From: Neobacillus sp. DY30
GTDB lineage: Bacteria > Bacillota > Bacilli > Bacillales > Cytobacillaceae
Assembly (NCBI RefSeq): GCF_030123065.1
Contig: NZ_CP126093.1
Coordinates: 5,896,001-5,960,000, forward strand
Direction of reading: 5' to 3'
DNA length: 64,000 bases
The notes under the pieces are model-generated. The model searched no databases and had not been told where the DNA came from. It was given only the letters and a program-made list of their open reading frames with translations. The position numbers and the translations under genes are program-made. Shown in pieces: positions 50,867 through 59,343 of the stretch; position 1 is the first letter of the stretch, and every line of letters begins with the position of its first letter.

Positions 50867-51215
50867 TTTTGTCCTCACGATGTCTTATTGAAGATAAATC
50901 TATCTTCCTTCTCCATGGGATTTGTCCCCAAGACCCCCTATTGAAGACTAATCTCTCTTCCTCTTCCTTGCGATTTGTCCTCAAGACCCCCTATTGAAGA
51001 CTAATCTCTCTTACCCTTCCTTGCGATTTGTCCTCAAGACCCCCTATTGAAGACTAATCTCTCTTCCTCTTCCTTGCGATTTGTCCTCAAGACCTCCTAT
51101 TAAGGACAAATCTCTCTTACCCTTCCTTGCAATTTGTCCTCAAGACCCCTTATTGAAGACAAATCTCTCTTCCTCTTCCATGCGTTTTGTCCTCAAGACC
51201 CCCTATTTAAATACA
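50867..51215. repeat. 53-bp tandem array downstream of upp
   Basis: ATTTGTCC (or TTTTGTCC) starts at 50867, 50920, 50973, 51026, 51079, 51132 and 51185: seven positions at exactly 53 bp. Each unit holds an imperfect dyad TGAAGACTAATC...GATTTGTCCTCA with a pyrimidine-rich centre (TCTCTTCCTCTTCC). It occupies most of the 559-bp gap between upp and vpr; the remaining 50705-50860 shows nothing clear. Confidence 0.9.
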
Positions 51216-51220
51216 AAAAC

Positions 51221-51252
51221 AAAAAAACTGAGCAGAAAAATTATCTGCTCAG
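51221..51252 (-). terminator. Terminator of upp
   Basis: CTGAGCAGA and TCTGCTCAG, 9-bp perfect stem, followed by TTTTTTT on the minus strand. Confidence 0.9.
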
Positions 51253-51263
51253 CTCTAAATATC

Positions 51264-51893
51264 TTATTTCGTCCCAAACAATCTATCCCCAGCGTCCCCT
51301 AATCCAGGTACGATATATCCATGATCATTCAACTTCTCATCTAACGCCGCAATGTAGATATCCACATCCGGGTGTGCAGCCTTAACAGCGTCCACGCCCT
51401 CAGGTGCCGCAATTAAACACATAAATTTAATATGCTTAGCGCCGCGCTTTTTCAAGCTATCGATTGCTACATTTGCTGAACCGCCTGTTGCGAGCATTGG
51501 GTCAACGACGATGAATTCACGCTCTTCCACGTCACTTGGCAGCTTGATGTAGTATTCCACAGGCATTAATGTTTCTGGGTCACGGTATAACCCGACATGG
51601 CCAACCTTTGCAGCCGGAATTAATTTCAAGATCCCATCAACCATACCAATCCCCGCACGCAAAATCGGTACGATCCCGATTTTCTTACCAGACAATACCT
51701 TTGATTTCGCCGGGCAGACTGGCGTTTCAATTTCAATATCTTCAAGCGACATATCTCTTGTGATTTCAAATGCCATGAGTGTTGCGACTTCGTCTACCAA
51801 CTCACGAAACTCTTTTGTTCCTGTATTTTTATCACGAATGTATGTAAGTTTATGCTGAATAAGTGGATGGTCGAAGACGTATACCTTTGCCAC
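51264..51893 (-). CDS. upp: Uracil phosphoribosyltransferase
   Basis: A 209-residue salvage enzyme making UMP from uracil and PRPP. The PRPP motif VDPMLATGGSANVAIDSLKKRG and the C-terminal YIVPGLGDAGDRLFGT uracil-binding segment are intact. GTG start after AAAGGGG. Confidence 0.97.
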   Translation of the reverse strand: MAKVYVFDHPLIQHKLTYIRDKNTGTKEFRELVDEVATLMAFEITRDMSLEDIEIETPVCPAKSKVLSGKKIGIVPILRAGIGMVDGILKLIPAAKVGHVGLYRDPETLMPVEYYIKLPSDVEEREFIVVDPMLATGGSANVAIDSLKKRGAKHIKFMCLIAAPEGVDAVKAAHPDVDIYIAALDEKLNDHGYIVPGLGDAGDRLFGTK

Positions 51894-51964
51894 AATGATC
51901 GCCCCTTTAATAAAATTTAACTCCGTCTCATTTTACAGAAAAATAATATAGAGAGCAAATAAAA

Positions 51965-51998
51965 TCAAAAAGAAATCGACCCATTTCGAGCCGATTTC
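51965..51998 (-). terminator. Terminator of glyA
   Basis: GAAATCG/CGATTTC stem with a T-rich tail on the minus strand. Confidence 0.65.
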
Positions 51999-52006
51999 AC
52001 AGTTGT

Positions 52007-53248
52007 TTAATATTCAGGATAAAGTGTGAATTTACCTGTTAAAGCTTCAACACGAGCAGCAGCCTCTTTCAGCTTTGCTTCGTCTTCATGATTCTTTAAG
52101 GTAAACGCGATAATTGACGCGATTTCATCCATTTCTTCTAAACCAAAGCCGCGGCTCGTAACAGCAGCTGTACCAATACGGATACCGCTCGTTACAAATG
52201 GGCTTTGCGGGTCAAATGGAATCGTATTTTTGTTAACAGTGATACCAACTTCATCAAGAACCTTTTCAGCAACTTTACCAGTTAAACCAAGTGTCTGCAT
52301 ATCTAATAACAGCAAGTGGTTGTCTGTACCGCCAGAAACAAGTCTGATGCCTTCTTTTTGCAAACCATCTGCTAAACGCTGTGCGTTTGCAATAATCTGT
52401 CCTGCATACTCTTTAAAGCTGTCTTGAAGAGCTTCTCCAAACGCTACCGCTTTTGCAGAGATTACGTGCATTAATGGACCGCCTTGAATTCCTGGGAAGA
52501 TTGATTTATCAATCTTCTTACCCCATTCTTCCTTAGTGAGGATCATTCCGCCGCGAGGTCCGCGAAGTGTTTTATGTGTAGTTGTTGTAACAAAGTCAGC
52601 GTAAGGAACTGGATTTTGATGAAGTCCAGCTGCTACTAACCCGGCAATATGAGCCATATCAACCATTAAGTATGCGCCCACTTCATCTGCGATTTCACGG
52701 AACTTTGCAAAATCGATCTCACGTGGATATGCACTTGCTCCAGCAACGATCATCTTTGGCTTGTGCTCACGTGCTTTTGCTAAAACATCATCATAATTAA
52801 TGCGATGCGTGGTTTCATCTACACCATATTCTACGAAGTTATATTGAACACCACTAAAGTTTACCGGGCTTCCGTGTGTTAAGTGACCGCCATGTGAAAG
52901 GTTCATACCAAGCACTGTGTCGCCTTGTTCAAGGACCGTAAAGTAAACGGCCATGTTTGCCTGCGCGCCAGAATGCGGCTGTACGTTTACATACTCAGCA
53001 CCAAAAATCTCTTTCGCACGATTGCGAGCAAGGTCTTCAACAATATCCACGTATTCACAACCGCCATAATAACGGCGGCCTGGATAGCCTTCTGCATATT
53101 TGTTGGTTAACACAGATCCCTGTGCTTCCATTACCGCTTCACTTACAAAGTTTTCTGAGGCAATTAATTCGATTTTTCCGCGCTGGCGTCCTAATTCCTG
53201 TTGAATCGCTTCAAATACCTGCTTGTCCTGATTAGACAAATGCTTCAT
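52007..53248 (-). CDS. glyA: Serine hydroxymethyltransferase
   Basis: A 413-residue PLP enzyme interconverting serine and glycine with tetrahydrofolate. The PLP lysine is in TTTHKTLRGPRGG (about 226), and VDMAHIAGLVAAG holds the PLP-binding Asp. Standard length. It supplies one-carbon units for purines, which fits the PurR boxes upstream. Confidence 0.98.
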   Translation of the reverse strand: MKHLSNQDKQVFEAIQQELGRQRGKIELIASENFVSEAVMEAQGSVLTNKYAEGYPGRRYYGGCEYVDIVEDLARNRAKEIFGAEYVNVQPHSGAQANMAVYFTVLEQGDTVLGMNLSHGGHLTHGSPVNFSGVQYNFVEYGVDETTHRINYDDVLAKAREHKPKMIVAGASAYPREIDFAKFREIADEVGAYLMVDMAHIAGLVAAGLHQNPVPYADFVTTTTHKTLRGPRGGMILTKEEWGKKIDKSIFPGIQGGPLMHVISAKAVAFGEALQDSFKEYAGQIIANAQRLADGLQKEGIRLVSGGTDNHLLLLDMQTLGLTGKVAEKVLDEVGITVNKNTIPFDPQSPFVTSGIRIGTAAVTSRGFGLEEMDEIASIIAFTLKNHEDEAKLKEAAARVEALTGKFTLYPEY

Positions 53249-53334
53249 GGTAATCCCCCCTGTATATATGAACCTGAATTAATCTTTTGAAAATTCCTTC
53301 TATATAATAGCACGTTTCTCTCTAAAAGAGAAAT

Positions 53335-53357
53335 GGGGATTCGTAAAATCCCCGTTT
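53335..53357. terminator. Hairpin between ywlG and glyA
   Basis: GGGGATT-CGTAA-AATCCCC, 7-bp perfect stem. Eight Ts follow on the plus strand, while the minus-strand tail is less T-rich. It lies between the PurR boxes and glyA, so it may end the ywlG transcript or act in the glyA leader. Confidence 0.5.
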
Positions 53358-53401
53358 TTTTTATTTTACACTATTAAAATGATAAAGAAAACAACCTATA
53401 C

Positions 53402-53442
53402 ACGAACGTTAAATAAAATTAATCGGATAATGTTCGTGATTT
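53402..53442 (-). promoter_or_regulatory. PurR box pair upstream of glyA
   Basis: Two CGAAC cores face each other (ACACGAACGTT at about 53400-53410 and the complement of AATGTTCGTGATTT at about 53429-53442), separated by about 18 bp. This is the arrangement of PurR operators, and glyA belongs to the PurR regulon in B. subtilis. Confidence 0.72.
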
Positions 53443-53445
53443 TAC

Positions 53446-54012
53446 TCAAGTACAACTAGCGTTCCCCGCTGTTTTTTCATACACCGCTCTGGCCCCGCCA
53501 ATTAGTTTCGGACGTGTTTTCGCCAACGTTACAGGTGCGTGTCCTACTTTTTTCTGCGTTACCCTTATTGGTACAGCAACATGTTTCAAGTGCATGCCAA
53601 TTAAGGTTTGGCCAATATCAATTCCAGCATCACCTTTTAAAAATTCAACAACAACACCATCCGAAAATGCTTCAAATGCATATGTAGCCATCGCTCCGCC
53701 AGCGGTTCTAACAGGAACAACCGATACTTCTTCCAACCCGCGTTTAACAGCTTCCGAACGTTCAATCACCAATGCCCGATTTAGGTGCTCACAGCATTGG
53801 AACGCCAGCGCAGCACCTGTTTCCTCTGCAAACTGACTTAACTGACGGAAAATCATCTCAGCCACTTCACTTGTACCAGCTGTTCCGATTTTCTCACCAA
53901 CTACCTCACTCGTACTGCAGCCAACAACCACCAGCTGCCCCGGCTTTAAGGAAGACTGGTTTCGAAATTCCAAAAGAATGGTTTCAAGTTCTTTTTCCCA
54001 CTGTTGAATCAT
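53446..54012 (-). CDS. ywlG: YwlG family protein (TIGR01440)
   Basis: A 188-residue protein of the conserved UPF0340/TIGR01440 family, found beside rpiB and glyA in Bacillus. Motifs: VVGCSTSEVVGEKIGTAGTSEVAEMIF near the start and GDAGIDIGQTLIGMHLKHVAVPIR. No established function. It lies 9 bp after rpiB. Confidence 0.92.
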   Translation of the reverse strand: MIQQWEKELETILLEFRNQSSLKPGQLVVVGCSTSEVVGEKIGTAGTSEVAEMIFRQLSQFAEETGAALAFQCCEHLNRALVIERSEAVKRGLEEVSVVPVRTAGGAMATYAFEAFSDGVVVEFLKGDAGIDIGQTLIGMHLKHVAVPIRVTQKKVGHAPVTLAKTRPKLIGGARAVYEKTAGNASCT

Positions 54013-54021
54013 TGTCTCATC

Positions 54022-54462
54022 CTACTTATTTTCATATTCGCTGATTTTTCCAACGCGAGTGGCATGACGGCCGCCTTCAAATTCCTCTGTCAGCCAGATT
54101 TTTGCAATATCACGGGCAAGGCCAGGGCCAATCACACGTTCCCCCATCGTAAGCATATTGGTATCATTGTGGGCGCGTGTTGCCTTTGCACTAAATGTAT
54201 CGTGAACAAGCGCACAGCGAATTCCCTTTACCTTATTTGCAGCAATGCTCATCCCAATTCCTGTACCACAAATTAAAATTCCTCTATCAAACTCACCGCT
54301 AGCAACCTTTTCAGCGACAGGCAAAGCATAATCCGGATAATCTACAGACCCTTCACACTCACAGCCGAAATCTTGGTACTCAATGCCAAGCTCATCCATC
54401 AAACTAGCGATTTCCCTGCGGATATTAACCCCGCCATGATCTGACGCTAATGCTACTTTCAT
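54022..54462 (-). CDS. rpiB: Ribose-5-phosphate isomerase B
   Basis: A 146-residue isomerase of the RpiB/LacAB family. The active-site Cys is in ICGTGIGMSIAANKVKGIRCA (about 66-86) and the N-terminal ALASDHGG phosphate loop is intact. GGGAGG allows ATG starts at 54465 or 54462. Confidence 0.96.
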   Translation of the reverse strand: MKVALASDHGGVNIRREIASLMDELGIEYQDFGCECEGSVDYPDYALPVAEKVASGEFDRGILICGTGIGMSIAANKVKGIRCALVHDTFSAKATRAHNDTNMLTMGERVIGPGLARDIAKIWLTEEFEGGRHATRVGKISEYENK

Positions 54463-54560
54463 CATAAAAACCTCCCTATTATCTTACTATTACTGTCCAG
54501 CTCCAGCCGCCGATCAACAGGCGCCTTCTGCTTTTCTGATTTAATATTGACATACCCGTA

Positions 54561-54594
54561 AAAAAATATAAAGCCCCCATCACTGGGAGCTTTG
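54561..54594 (-). terminator. Terminator overlapping the ywlE stop
   Basis: AAAGCTCCC/GGGGGCTTT arms, then TATATTTTTTT on the minus strand. Confidence 0.75.
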
Positions 54595-55026
54595 TATTTT
54601 TTCGATTGCTTTCGCAATCAATTTGTCCAGTTCTCGATACGTTTCTTGATAGATGGCTAAGTTGCCGCCAAATGGATCGACTACATCAACATCAAATTCC
54701 TCACCTGTAAACTCCTTTAAGGTGAAAACTTTACCCGTTGTTTCAGGATACTGTTGAAGAATCGCACTTTTGTGAGAAAACGTCATTGTTAAAATTAAAT
54801 CTGCCCAATGAACAGATTCGAACGTCAGCATATTGGATAAATGATTATGTTCAATACGATTATCATCCATGACTTTTTTGGCATGAGCAGATGCCTCACT
54901 TCCCGTTGCTGCATAAATTCCCGCAGACTTCACTTCAAGACCGTCAATCTTTTTACTTTTTAAAATCGCTTCAGCCATAGGGCTCCTGCAAGTATTACCC
55001 GTACAAACAAATAAAATGCGCTTCAT
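54580..55026 (-). CDS. ywlE: Protein arginine phosphatase YwlE (low-molecular-weight PTP family)
   Basis: A 148-residue enzyme. The phosphatase loop CTGNTCRSPMAE (8-19) has Thr at the position that gives YwlE its phospho-arginine preference, and the general acid Asp is in VDPFGG. It reverses McsB protein arginine phosphorylation in the heat-shock/ClpCP system. Confidence 0.95.
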   Translation of the reverse strand: MKRILFVCTGNTCRSPMAEAILKSKKIDGLEVKSAGIYAATGSEASAHAKKVMDDNRIEHNHLSNMLTFESVHWADLILTMTFSHKSAILQQYPETTGKVFTLKEFTGEEFDVDVVDPFGGNLAIYQETYRELDKLIAKAIEKIQSSQ

Positions 55027-55080
55027 GCGGCATGCCCTCCTTTTTATTTATGTATATAGTATCATTTCTCCATCAGCAAT

Positions 55081-55113
55081 GAAAAAACCTTTCACCGTTA
55101 TAAGGAAAGGTTT
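55081..55113 (-). terminator. Terminator of mntP
   Basis: AAACCTTTC/GAAAGGTTT, 9-bp perfect stem and TTTTTT on the minus strand. Confidence 0.88.
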
Positions 55114-55670
55114 TATAAAAAAGGATAAAGTAATTTAATCCCAAATGCGAGCAGGATGCTTCCGCCAAGTGCTTCGCTATAAGAGCCAATCCAGCCTTGA
55201 ACTTTTCTTCCAAGCAGCAAGCCAGCCCAAGTTAATAGCGTTGCCACAACCCCAAAGCAAATAATCACCAAAACCGTTTTTGCTCCATATATCCCTAACG
55301 TAAGCCCAAGCGAAAAACTATCAAGGCTCACACTTGTTGCAAAGATTAACAATCCAAAACCGACCGGCGTCATCACTGATTCCTCACCCTTGCGGAGGCT
55401 TGACCAAATCATTTGCACTCCGAGCACAATCAGCAGCAATCCACCGATAACCGATGCAAAGGTTCCAAATTTTTCGGATAAAAATTTGCCTGCCAGCATG
55501 CCCACAAGCGGCATCCATACATGAAATAACCCAATTGTAATTCCAATTTTAAAAATTTGCCTCATCCTTAGCTTGAACATGCCCATCCCCAAACCAACAG
55601 AAAAGGCATCCATTCCTAGTGCAAACGCCATTAAAACAAGCGTCACCAGTTCCCCAATCAACCCATACAC
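55113..55670 (-). CDS. mntP: Manganese efflux pump MntP
   Basis: A 185-residue, six-helix protein with two inverted repeats containing ALGMDAFSVGLGMG and SVSLDSFSLGLTLG; the Asp residues are the Mn2+ ligands. GTG start with a weak ribosome site. Confidence 0.93.
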   Translation of the reverse strand: MYGLIGELVTLVLMAFALGMDAFSVGLGMGMFKLRMRQIFKIGITIGLFHVWMPLVGMLAGKFLSEKFGTFASVIGGLLLIVLGVQMIWSSLRKGEESVMTPVGFGLLIFATSVSLDSFSLGLTLGIYGAKTVLVIICFGVVATLLTWAGLLLGRKVQGWIGSYSEALGGSILLAFGIKLLYPFL

Positions 55671-55887
55671 CTAACTCAACCCCCTCGGACTTGCCCTGAT
55701 TTAACATATGCACGTCCAAATGCTTTTAGAAGTCAGAAGAATGGACAGAAATTATTTATGGATAAACCTCCCTATACGGAATAAAATTTCCAGTCAGAAA
55801 AATAATATCTTTGGACCCTGCTATTCGTTGCGAAAATTCAACTTTTATCAGGTGAGGCTTTTAACTTATTTTATAGGAGGAATACCC

Positions 55888-56847
55888 TTGAAGATCCTTA
55901 TGCATTCAATCCTTGCCATTTTACTTTTGCTCACAGTTTCCCCCCCTATGGTTTCAGCTGCAGTGCAACAGGAAGAAATTGACCAGCTATTAGCTGAAAT
56001 GAACTGGAGTATGGAGGAATTACAAGATTACTTAGCTTACTATGAAACAACAGTAGCAGATTTCGAAACGATTGAAGATTTAAGAGGGATGCTCGGTACC
56101 CCAATCACAGATGAAAACCTCAATGATCTACTTCAAAAGTATGATCTAACGAAAGAAGGTCTCGAAGCTTTGTTAGGGGAATTCGGTGAAAGTATTGAGG
56201 ATTATCATTTTATTGAAGATTTAGATGTAACGGTAGACTTTTATTCCAACCACGATCAGGAAATGCTGGAGTCGGAACAATTCCTTGCTCAAATCGGTTT
56301 ACTGGAAGAAGAGGTTGATAAGCTCTTCACTCATTTAATGTCTCTTGACGAACTCGTTTTAGAACAAGAAATGGAACGAATAATGGCTCAACTTGAACCA
56401 TTTATGGAGATTGAAGACCCCTCACAGCTTACAGAAGCCCAGCAGCAACAATTACTAACTATTTGGGCTGAAATGTTGAATGCCTTCCACGTGAAAGCAA
56501 ACTTTTTCTTAGTGGATAAAGCGAAAACAGCGATTAGTTTTCCGGAGTTGATGAAACTAGAGACGTTAGATGGCCGCAGTCTTCTAGTTGAACTTACCGA
56601 TTTGCAAGGAAATTTACTGGCTGATTTTCAAGTTTCAGAGGAAATGCTTGGATCAGAATTCATCTTGCAAACTGGCGAAAATTTAATCGATGTTGGTGAT
56701 ATCGCCGGTGAATTAACCAAAGAATTACATGAACACAAATTACCAAATACCGCTTCTCCTTTCTCTTTAAATATTATCCTAGGTATACTGTTAACCTTTG
56801 CAGGGCTTGCTTTTTACCGTTACTCTAGGAAAATCGAGAATGTATAA
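55888..56847 (+). CDS. Acidic LPNTA-anchored surface protein (processed acidic surface protein family)
   Basis: A 319-residue secreted protein. A TTG at 55888, seven bases after AGGAGG, opens a signal peptide (ILMHSILAILLLLTVSPPMVSA). The mature part is strongly acidic (Glu/Asp/Leu/Gln) and starts with two related blocks: IDQLLAEMNWSMEELQDYL..IEDLR and LNDLLQKYDLTKEGLEALL..IEDLD. A globular segment follows (about 190-270), then the sorting signal LPNTA, a hydrophobic helix and basic SRKIENV tail. The following gene, with a 1-bp overlap, is a class D sortase, so the two form a self-contained anchoring unit. Confidence 0.87.
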   Translation: MKILMHSILAILLLLTVSPPMVSAAVQQEEIDQLLAEMNWSMEELQDYLAYYETTVADFETIEDLRGMLGTPITDENLNDLLQKYDLTKEGLEALLGEFGESIEDYHFIEDLDVTVDFYSNHDQEMLESEQFLAQIGLLEEEVDKLFTHLMSLDELVLEQEMERIMAQLEPFMEIEDPSQLTEAQQQQLLTIWAEMLNAFHVKANFFLVDKAKTAISFPELMKLETLDGRSLLVELTDLQGNLLADFQVSEEMLGSEFILQTGENLIDVGDIAGELTKELHEHKLPNTASPFSLNIILGILLTFAGLAFYRYSRKIENV

Positions 56848-57449
56848 TGTGGAGAAAGATAATATCTGTTGTTCTGATCTTTGCTGGTGTTACGATTACG
56901 AGCTATAATCTATACTGGCTGAATAAAGGATTTTCGGCTTCTTCGCAGCCAGACATTCGTCCCAGTGACTTTAAAGTATCAGTCGAAACAATCCAAACAG
57001 AGGAAATAGACAAAGGTAAACCTGTACTAGGTGAAAAAATCGGGGTCCTAACCATTCCAAAGTTAAATCGGTCGCTTCCCATCTTTGAAGGAACGAATGC
57101 TGAGATACTAAAACAGGGAGTTGGGCATTTTACACACAGCGCACTTCCTGGTGAAAAGAACAATTCCGTATTATCAGGGCATCGGGATACGGTTTTTCGA
57201 GGACTAGGAAATGTAGGAATCAACGATAATTTAATTGTCACAACAGATGATGGTGAATATCTATATAAAATAAGAAAAGTCAGGATTGTTGATCAACATG
57301 ACCGGACGGTACTAGTACCGAAACCGAAAAGCACACTAACCGTGACCACTTGTTATCCATTTGGTTTCATCGGAAACGCTCCAAAACGGTATATTCTTGT
57401 CGCTGACTTACTATCACAGCAGCAGCCAAAAAAGCACCAGGCCCATTAA
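56847..57449 (+). CDS. Class D sortase
   Basis: A 200-residue membrane-anchored transpeptidase with an N-terminal signal-anchor (7-28). Catalytic His in LSGHRDTVFR (about 112), Cys in TVTTCYPF (about 170) and Arg in PKRYILV (about 181). It should cut the neighbour's LPNTA between Thr and Ala and attach the protein to the cell wall. The ATG overlaps the last base of the substrate gene. Confidence 0.93.
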   Translation: MWRKIISVVLIFAGVTITSYNLYWLNKGFSASSQPDIRPSDFKVSVETIQTEEIDKGKPVLGEKIGVLTIPKLNRSLPIFEGTNAEILKQGVGHFTHSALPGEKNNSVLSGHRDTVFRGLGNVGINDNLIVTTDDGEYLYKIRKVRIVDQHDRTVLVPKPKSTLTVTTCYPFGFIGNAPKRYILVADLLSQQQPKKHQAH

Positions 57450-57461
57450 GGGAACTGGTGC
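57434..57461 (-). terminator. Terminator of ywlC, inside the sortase gene end
   Basis: GCACCAG/CTGGTGC stem followed on the minus strand by TTTTTT. It overlaps the sortase stop codon. Confidence 0.75.
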
Positions 57462-58505
57462 TTATTGATGTATAATTTTATTCCCAGCTGCTTTTTGCAG
57501 ACGATTCATGATCGCATGTCCAACACCGGTATTCGGGAACATCTCACTAAAAATGATATCCACTTTTTCTAGATTAAAGGCCCGCAATGTTTCATAAAGC
57601 GCAGTCGCAACTGTTTCCAGCTCGGCCCTTCTTCCACAAGCAATTGCAACATCACATTGATAGGATTCCACACTTTCCTCGGTTGCCAGCACCCCAACAC
57701 GAAGCCCTTCCTGCTGCTTCTCTTCTATTAAATCTTGCAAGAATGACTGACTGCCATTCACTAAATAGAGCGGGGCATTCGGCGCATAATGCTGATATTT
57801 CATTCCCGGCGCCTTCGGCTTTGCAGCTTCATCAAGCAGCGCAGAATCAAGTTTAACCTCACCAATAACAGCCGCTATCTGCTCCTTCGTGACGCCGCCC
57901 GGCCGTAAAATAACAGGAACTTCCTCCGTACAATCCAATACCGTTGATTCTACCCCAACACCCGTAGATCCGCCATCTAGTACACCGGCAATTTTTCCAT
58001 TCAAATCCTCAATAACATGCTGAGCATTTGTCGGACTTGGCTTCCCTGAGCTATTTGCACTAGGTGCTGCAATCGGCAGCTGACATATTTTCAAAAGCGC
58101 CAATGCTACAGGATGATCCGGCATTCTAACAGCGACCGTCTCTAAGCCGGCGGTCGCCTTATCTGAAAGAACACCGTCTTTCTTTTTAAAAATAAGCGTC
58201 AACGGTCCTGGCCAGAATCTTTCCATTAGTATTTCTGCTTTTTCCGGAATTTCCATAACAAACGCATTGAGCTGCTTTTTCTCCGCAATGTGGATAATCA
58301 GTGGATTATCACTCGGTCTGCCTTTTGCAGCAAAAATCTTTTCCACAGCTGCATCACTTTCTGCATTTCCCCCCAAGCCATAAACCGTTTCCGTAGGAAG
58401 TGCCACCACTTCATTTTGTTGTAAAAATCGTGCCGCATCCACAACTTGTGGATTATTTTCAAGGTTATCCACATACTTATCCACTTTCCAAACTTTTGTG
58501 TTCAT
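57462..58505 (-). CDS. ywlC: L-threonylcarbamoyladenylate synthase (Sua5/YwlC)
   Basis: A 347-residue enzyme with the YrdC domain (20-205; LPTETVYGLGGNA, KGRPSDNPLIIHI, PSANSSGKPSPTNA) and a C-terminal Sua5 domain. It makes threonylcarbamoyl-AMP for the t6A37 tRNA modification. The 5' end of the gene lies in a cluster of DnaA boxes. Confidence 0.96.
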   Translation of the reverse strand: MNTKVWKVDKYVDNLENNPQVVDAARFLQQNEVVALPTETVYGLGGNAESDAAVEKIFAAKGRPSDNPLIIHIAEKKQLNAFVMEIPEKAEILMERFWPGPLTLIFKKKDGVLSDKATAGLETVAVRMPDHPVALALLKICQLPIAAPSANSSGKPSPTNAQHVIEDLNGKIAGVLDGGSTGVGVESTVLDCTEEVPVILRPGGVTKEQIAAVIGEVKLDSALLDEAAKPKAPGMKYQHYAPNAPLYLVNGSQSFLQDLIEEKQQEGLRVGVLATEESVESYQCDVAIACGRRAELETVATALYETLRAFNLEKVDIIFSEMFPNTGVGHAIMNRLQKAAGNKIIHQ

Positions 58506-58716
58506 AATTATCCACCTTTATGAATTACGCAAATGATATCGAAATTTGCCGAATTTAGGCTCTTTGCCTCATATTCCATTTGAAAGTATAGTAGAAGGTG
58601 GGGATAAACACAACCCTTTGTCCACAATTTGTGTATAACTATTCTGAAAAAGTGGATAACTTTGTGGATTAATCCACAATTATAGCGAAAATTTCAAAAA
58701 TAATGAGTTATCCACA
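58447..58716. promoter_or_regulatory. Cluster of DnaA boxes around the ywlC start
   Basis: Matches to TTATNCACA on either strand: 58465 (TTATCCACA, perfect), 58630 (complement of TTATACACA, perfect), 58708 (TTATCCACA, perfect), and one-mismatch boxes at 58447, 58477, 58508, 58618, 58651, 58663 and 58670. Ten boxes in 270 bp is far above background. I recall a DnaA-box cluster at ywlC in B. subtilis that limits initiation at oriC. Confidence 0.85.
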
Positions 58717-59126
58717 TTCAATACATGTCGAATATGCTCTAAGTTATACATTTCAGCAGGTAATTGGTCCCGCGCCACCTTCTCAAATCCCAGAAGCTCA
58801 AAAAACGGCAATGCTGCGCCTTTATTTGTTGCCAAAAACAAATTTTTTAACCCTTTCGTTTTCGCAACTTGCATCATCTGAGTGATCAACAGAACAATAT
58901 CCTTTTCAGCTTGTCCTGGTGAAACAACCAGTGAGCGCAATAATCCACACTCTGTGAATACTTCCATTCCAAGTGTACCCTTAATCAACCCATCCTCATC
59001 CTCTAGCAATAAAAAGAATTCTACGGTTTCCTCTGATAGTCCATCACACCCAAGGTTTGCCCTCGTCAGAAACTCTCTTAATCCGTTCAAATCCTCTTTG
59101 TTCGCGCCACGAATCACTGCTTGCAT
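58680..59126 (-). CDS. GNAT-type acetyltransferase, YwlB-like
   Basis: A 148-residue protein with GNAT elements: N-terminal VIRGANKEDLNGLREFL, central LLRSLVVSPGQAEKDI (acetyl-CoA loop, degenerate) and C-terminal NLFLATNKGAALPFFELLGFEKVAR. Substrate unknown. Position matches ywlB in B. subtilis. AGAGGTG fixes the ATG at 59126. Confidence 0.82.
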   Translation of the reverse strand: MQAVIRGANKEDLNGLREFLTRANLGCDGLSEETVEFFLLLEDEDGLIKGTLGMEVFTECGLLRSLVVSPGQAEKDIVLLITQMMQVAKTKGLKNLFLATNKGAALPFFELLGFEKVARDQLPAEMYNLEHIRHVLNVDNSLFLKFSL

Positions 59127-59193
59127 TCCGATCACCTCTTTTATTTGATACTCTATTACTATGAAAAATTGAGAGAGTTAGAACTAGATTTAG

Positions 59194-59231
59194 AAAAAAT
59201 AAATAGCCAGCCCCTGATTTCGGAACTGGCT
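59194..59231 (-). terminator. Terminator downstream of spoIIR
   Basis: AGCCAG/CTGGCT stem followed on the minus strand by TATTTATTTTTTC. Confidence 0.72.
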
Positions 59232-59245
59232 GACTACTTTTTATT

Positions 59246-59340
59246 AGACTGCGTAGATTTCATTTTATCTGCGATAAATCAAATTTATCCGCGTTAATTC
59301 TGTAATATCTGCTTTTATCCAATTATATCTGCGATAACCA
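59246..59340. repeat. 20-bp tandem array in the spoIIR 3' region
   Basis: TATC(T/C)GC starts at 59266, 59286, 59306 and 59326, exactly 20 bp apart, with a diverged unit at about 59246. It begins 3 bp after the spoIIR stop (minus strand) and lies before the terminator, so it would be in the mRNA. Confidence 0.8.
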
Positions 59341-59343
59341 TTC

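Noticed and set aside
51081..51385. Two overlapping plus-strand frames in the upp 3' region
   Set aside because: They are composed of the 53-bp repeat and run into the antisense of upp.
53402..53442. Riboswitch or T-box in the glyA leader
   Set aside because: The conserved cores of glycine, purine or T-box elements are absent; the CGAAC pair fits PurR boxes better.
55708..55887. N-terminal extension of the acidic surface protein
   Set aside because: It would hide the signal peptide, and the ribosome site AGGAGG lies just before the TTG at 55888.
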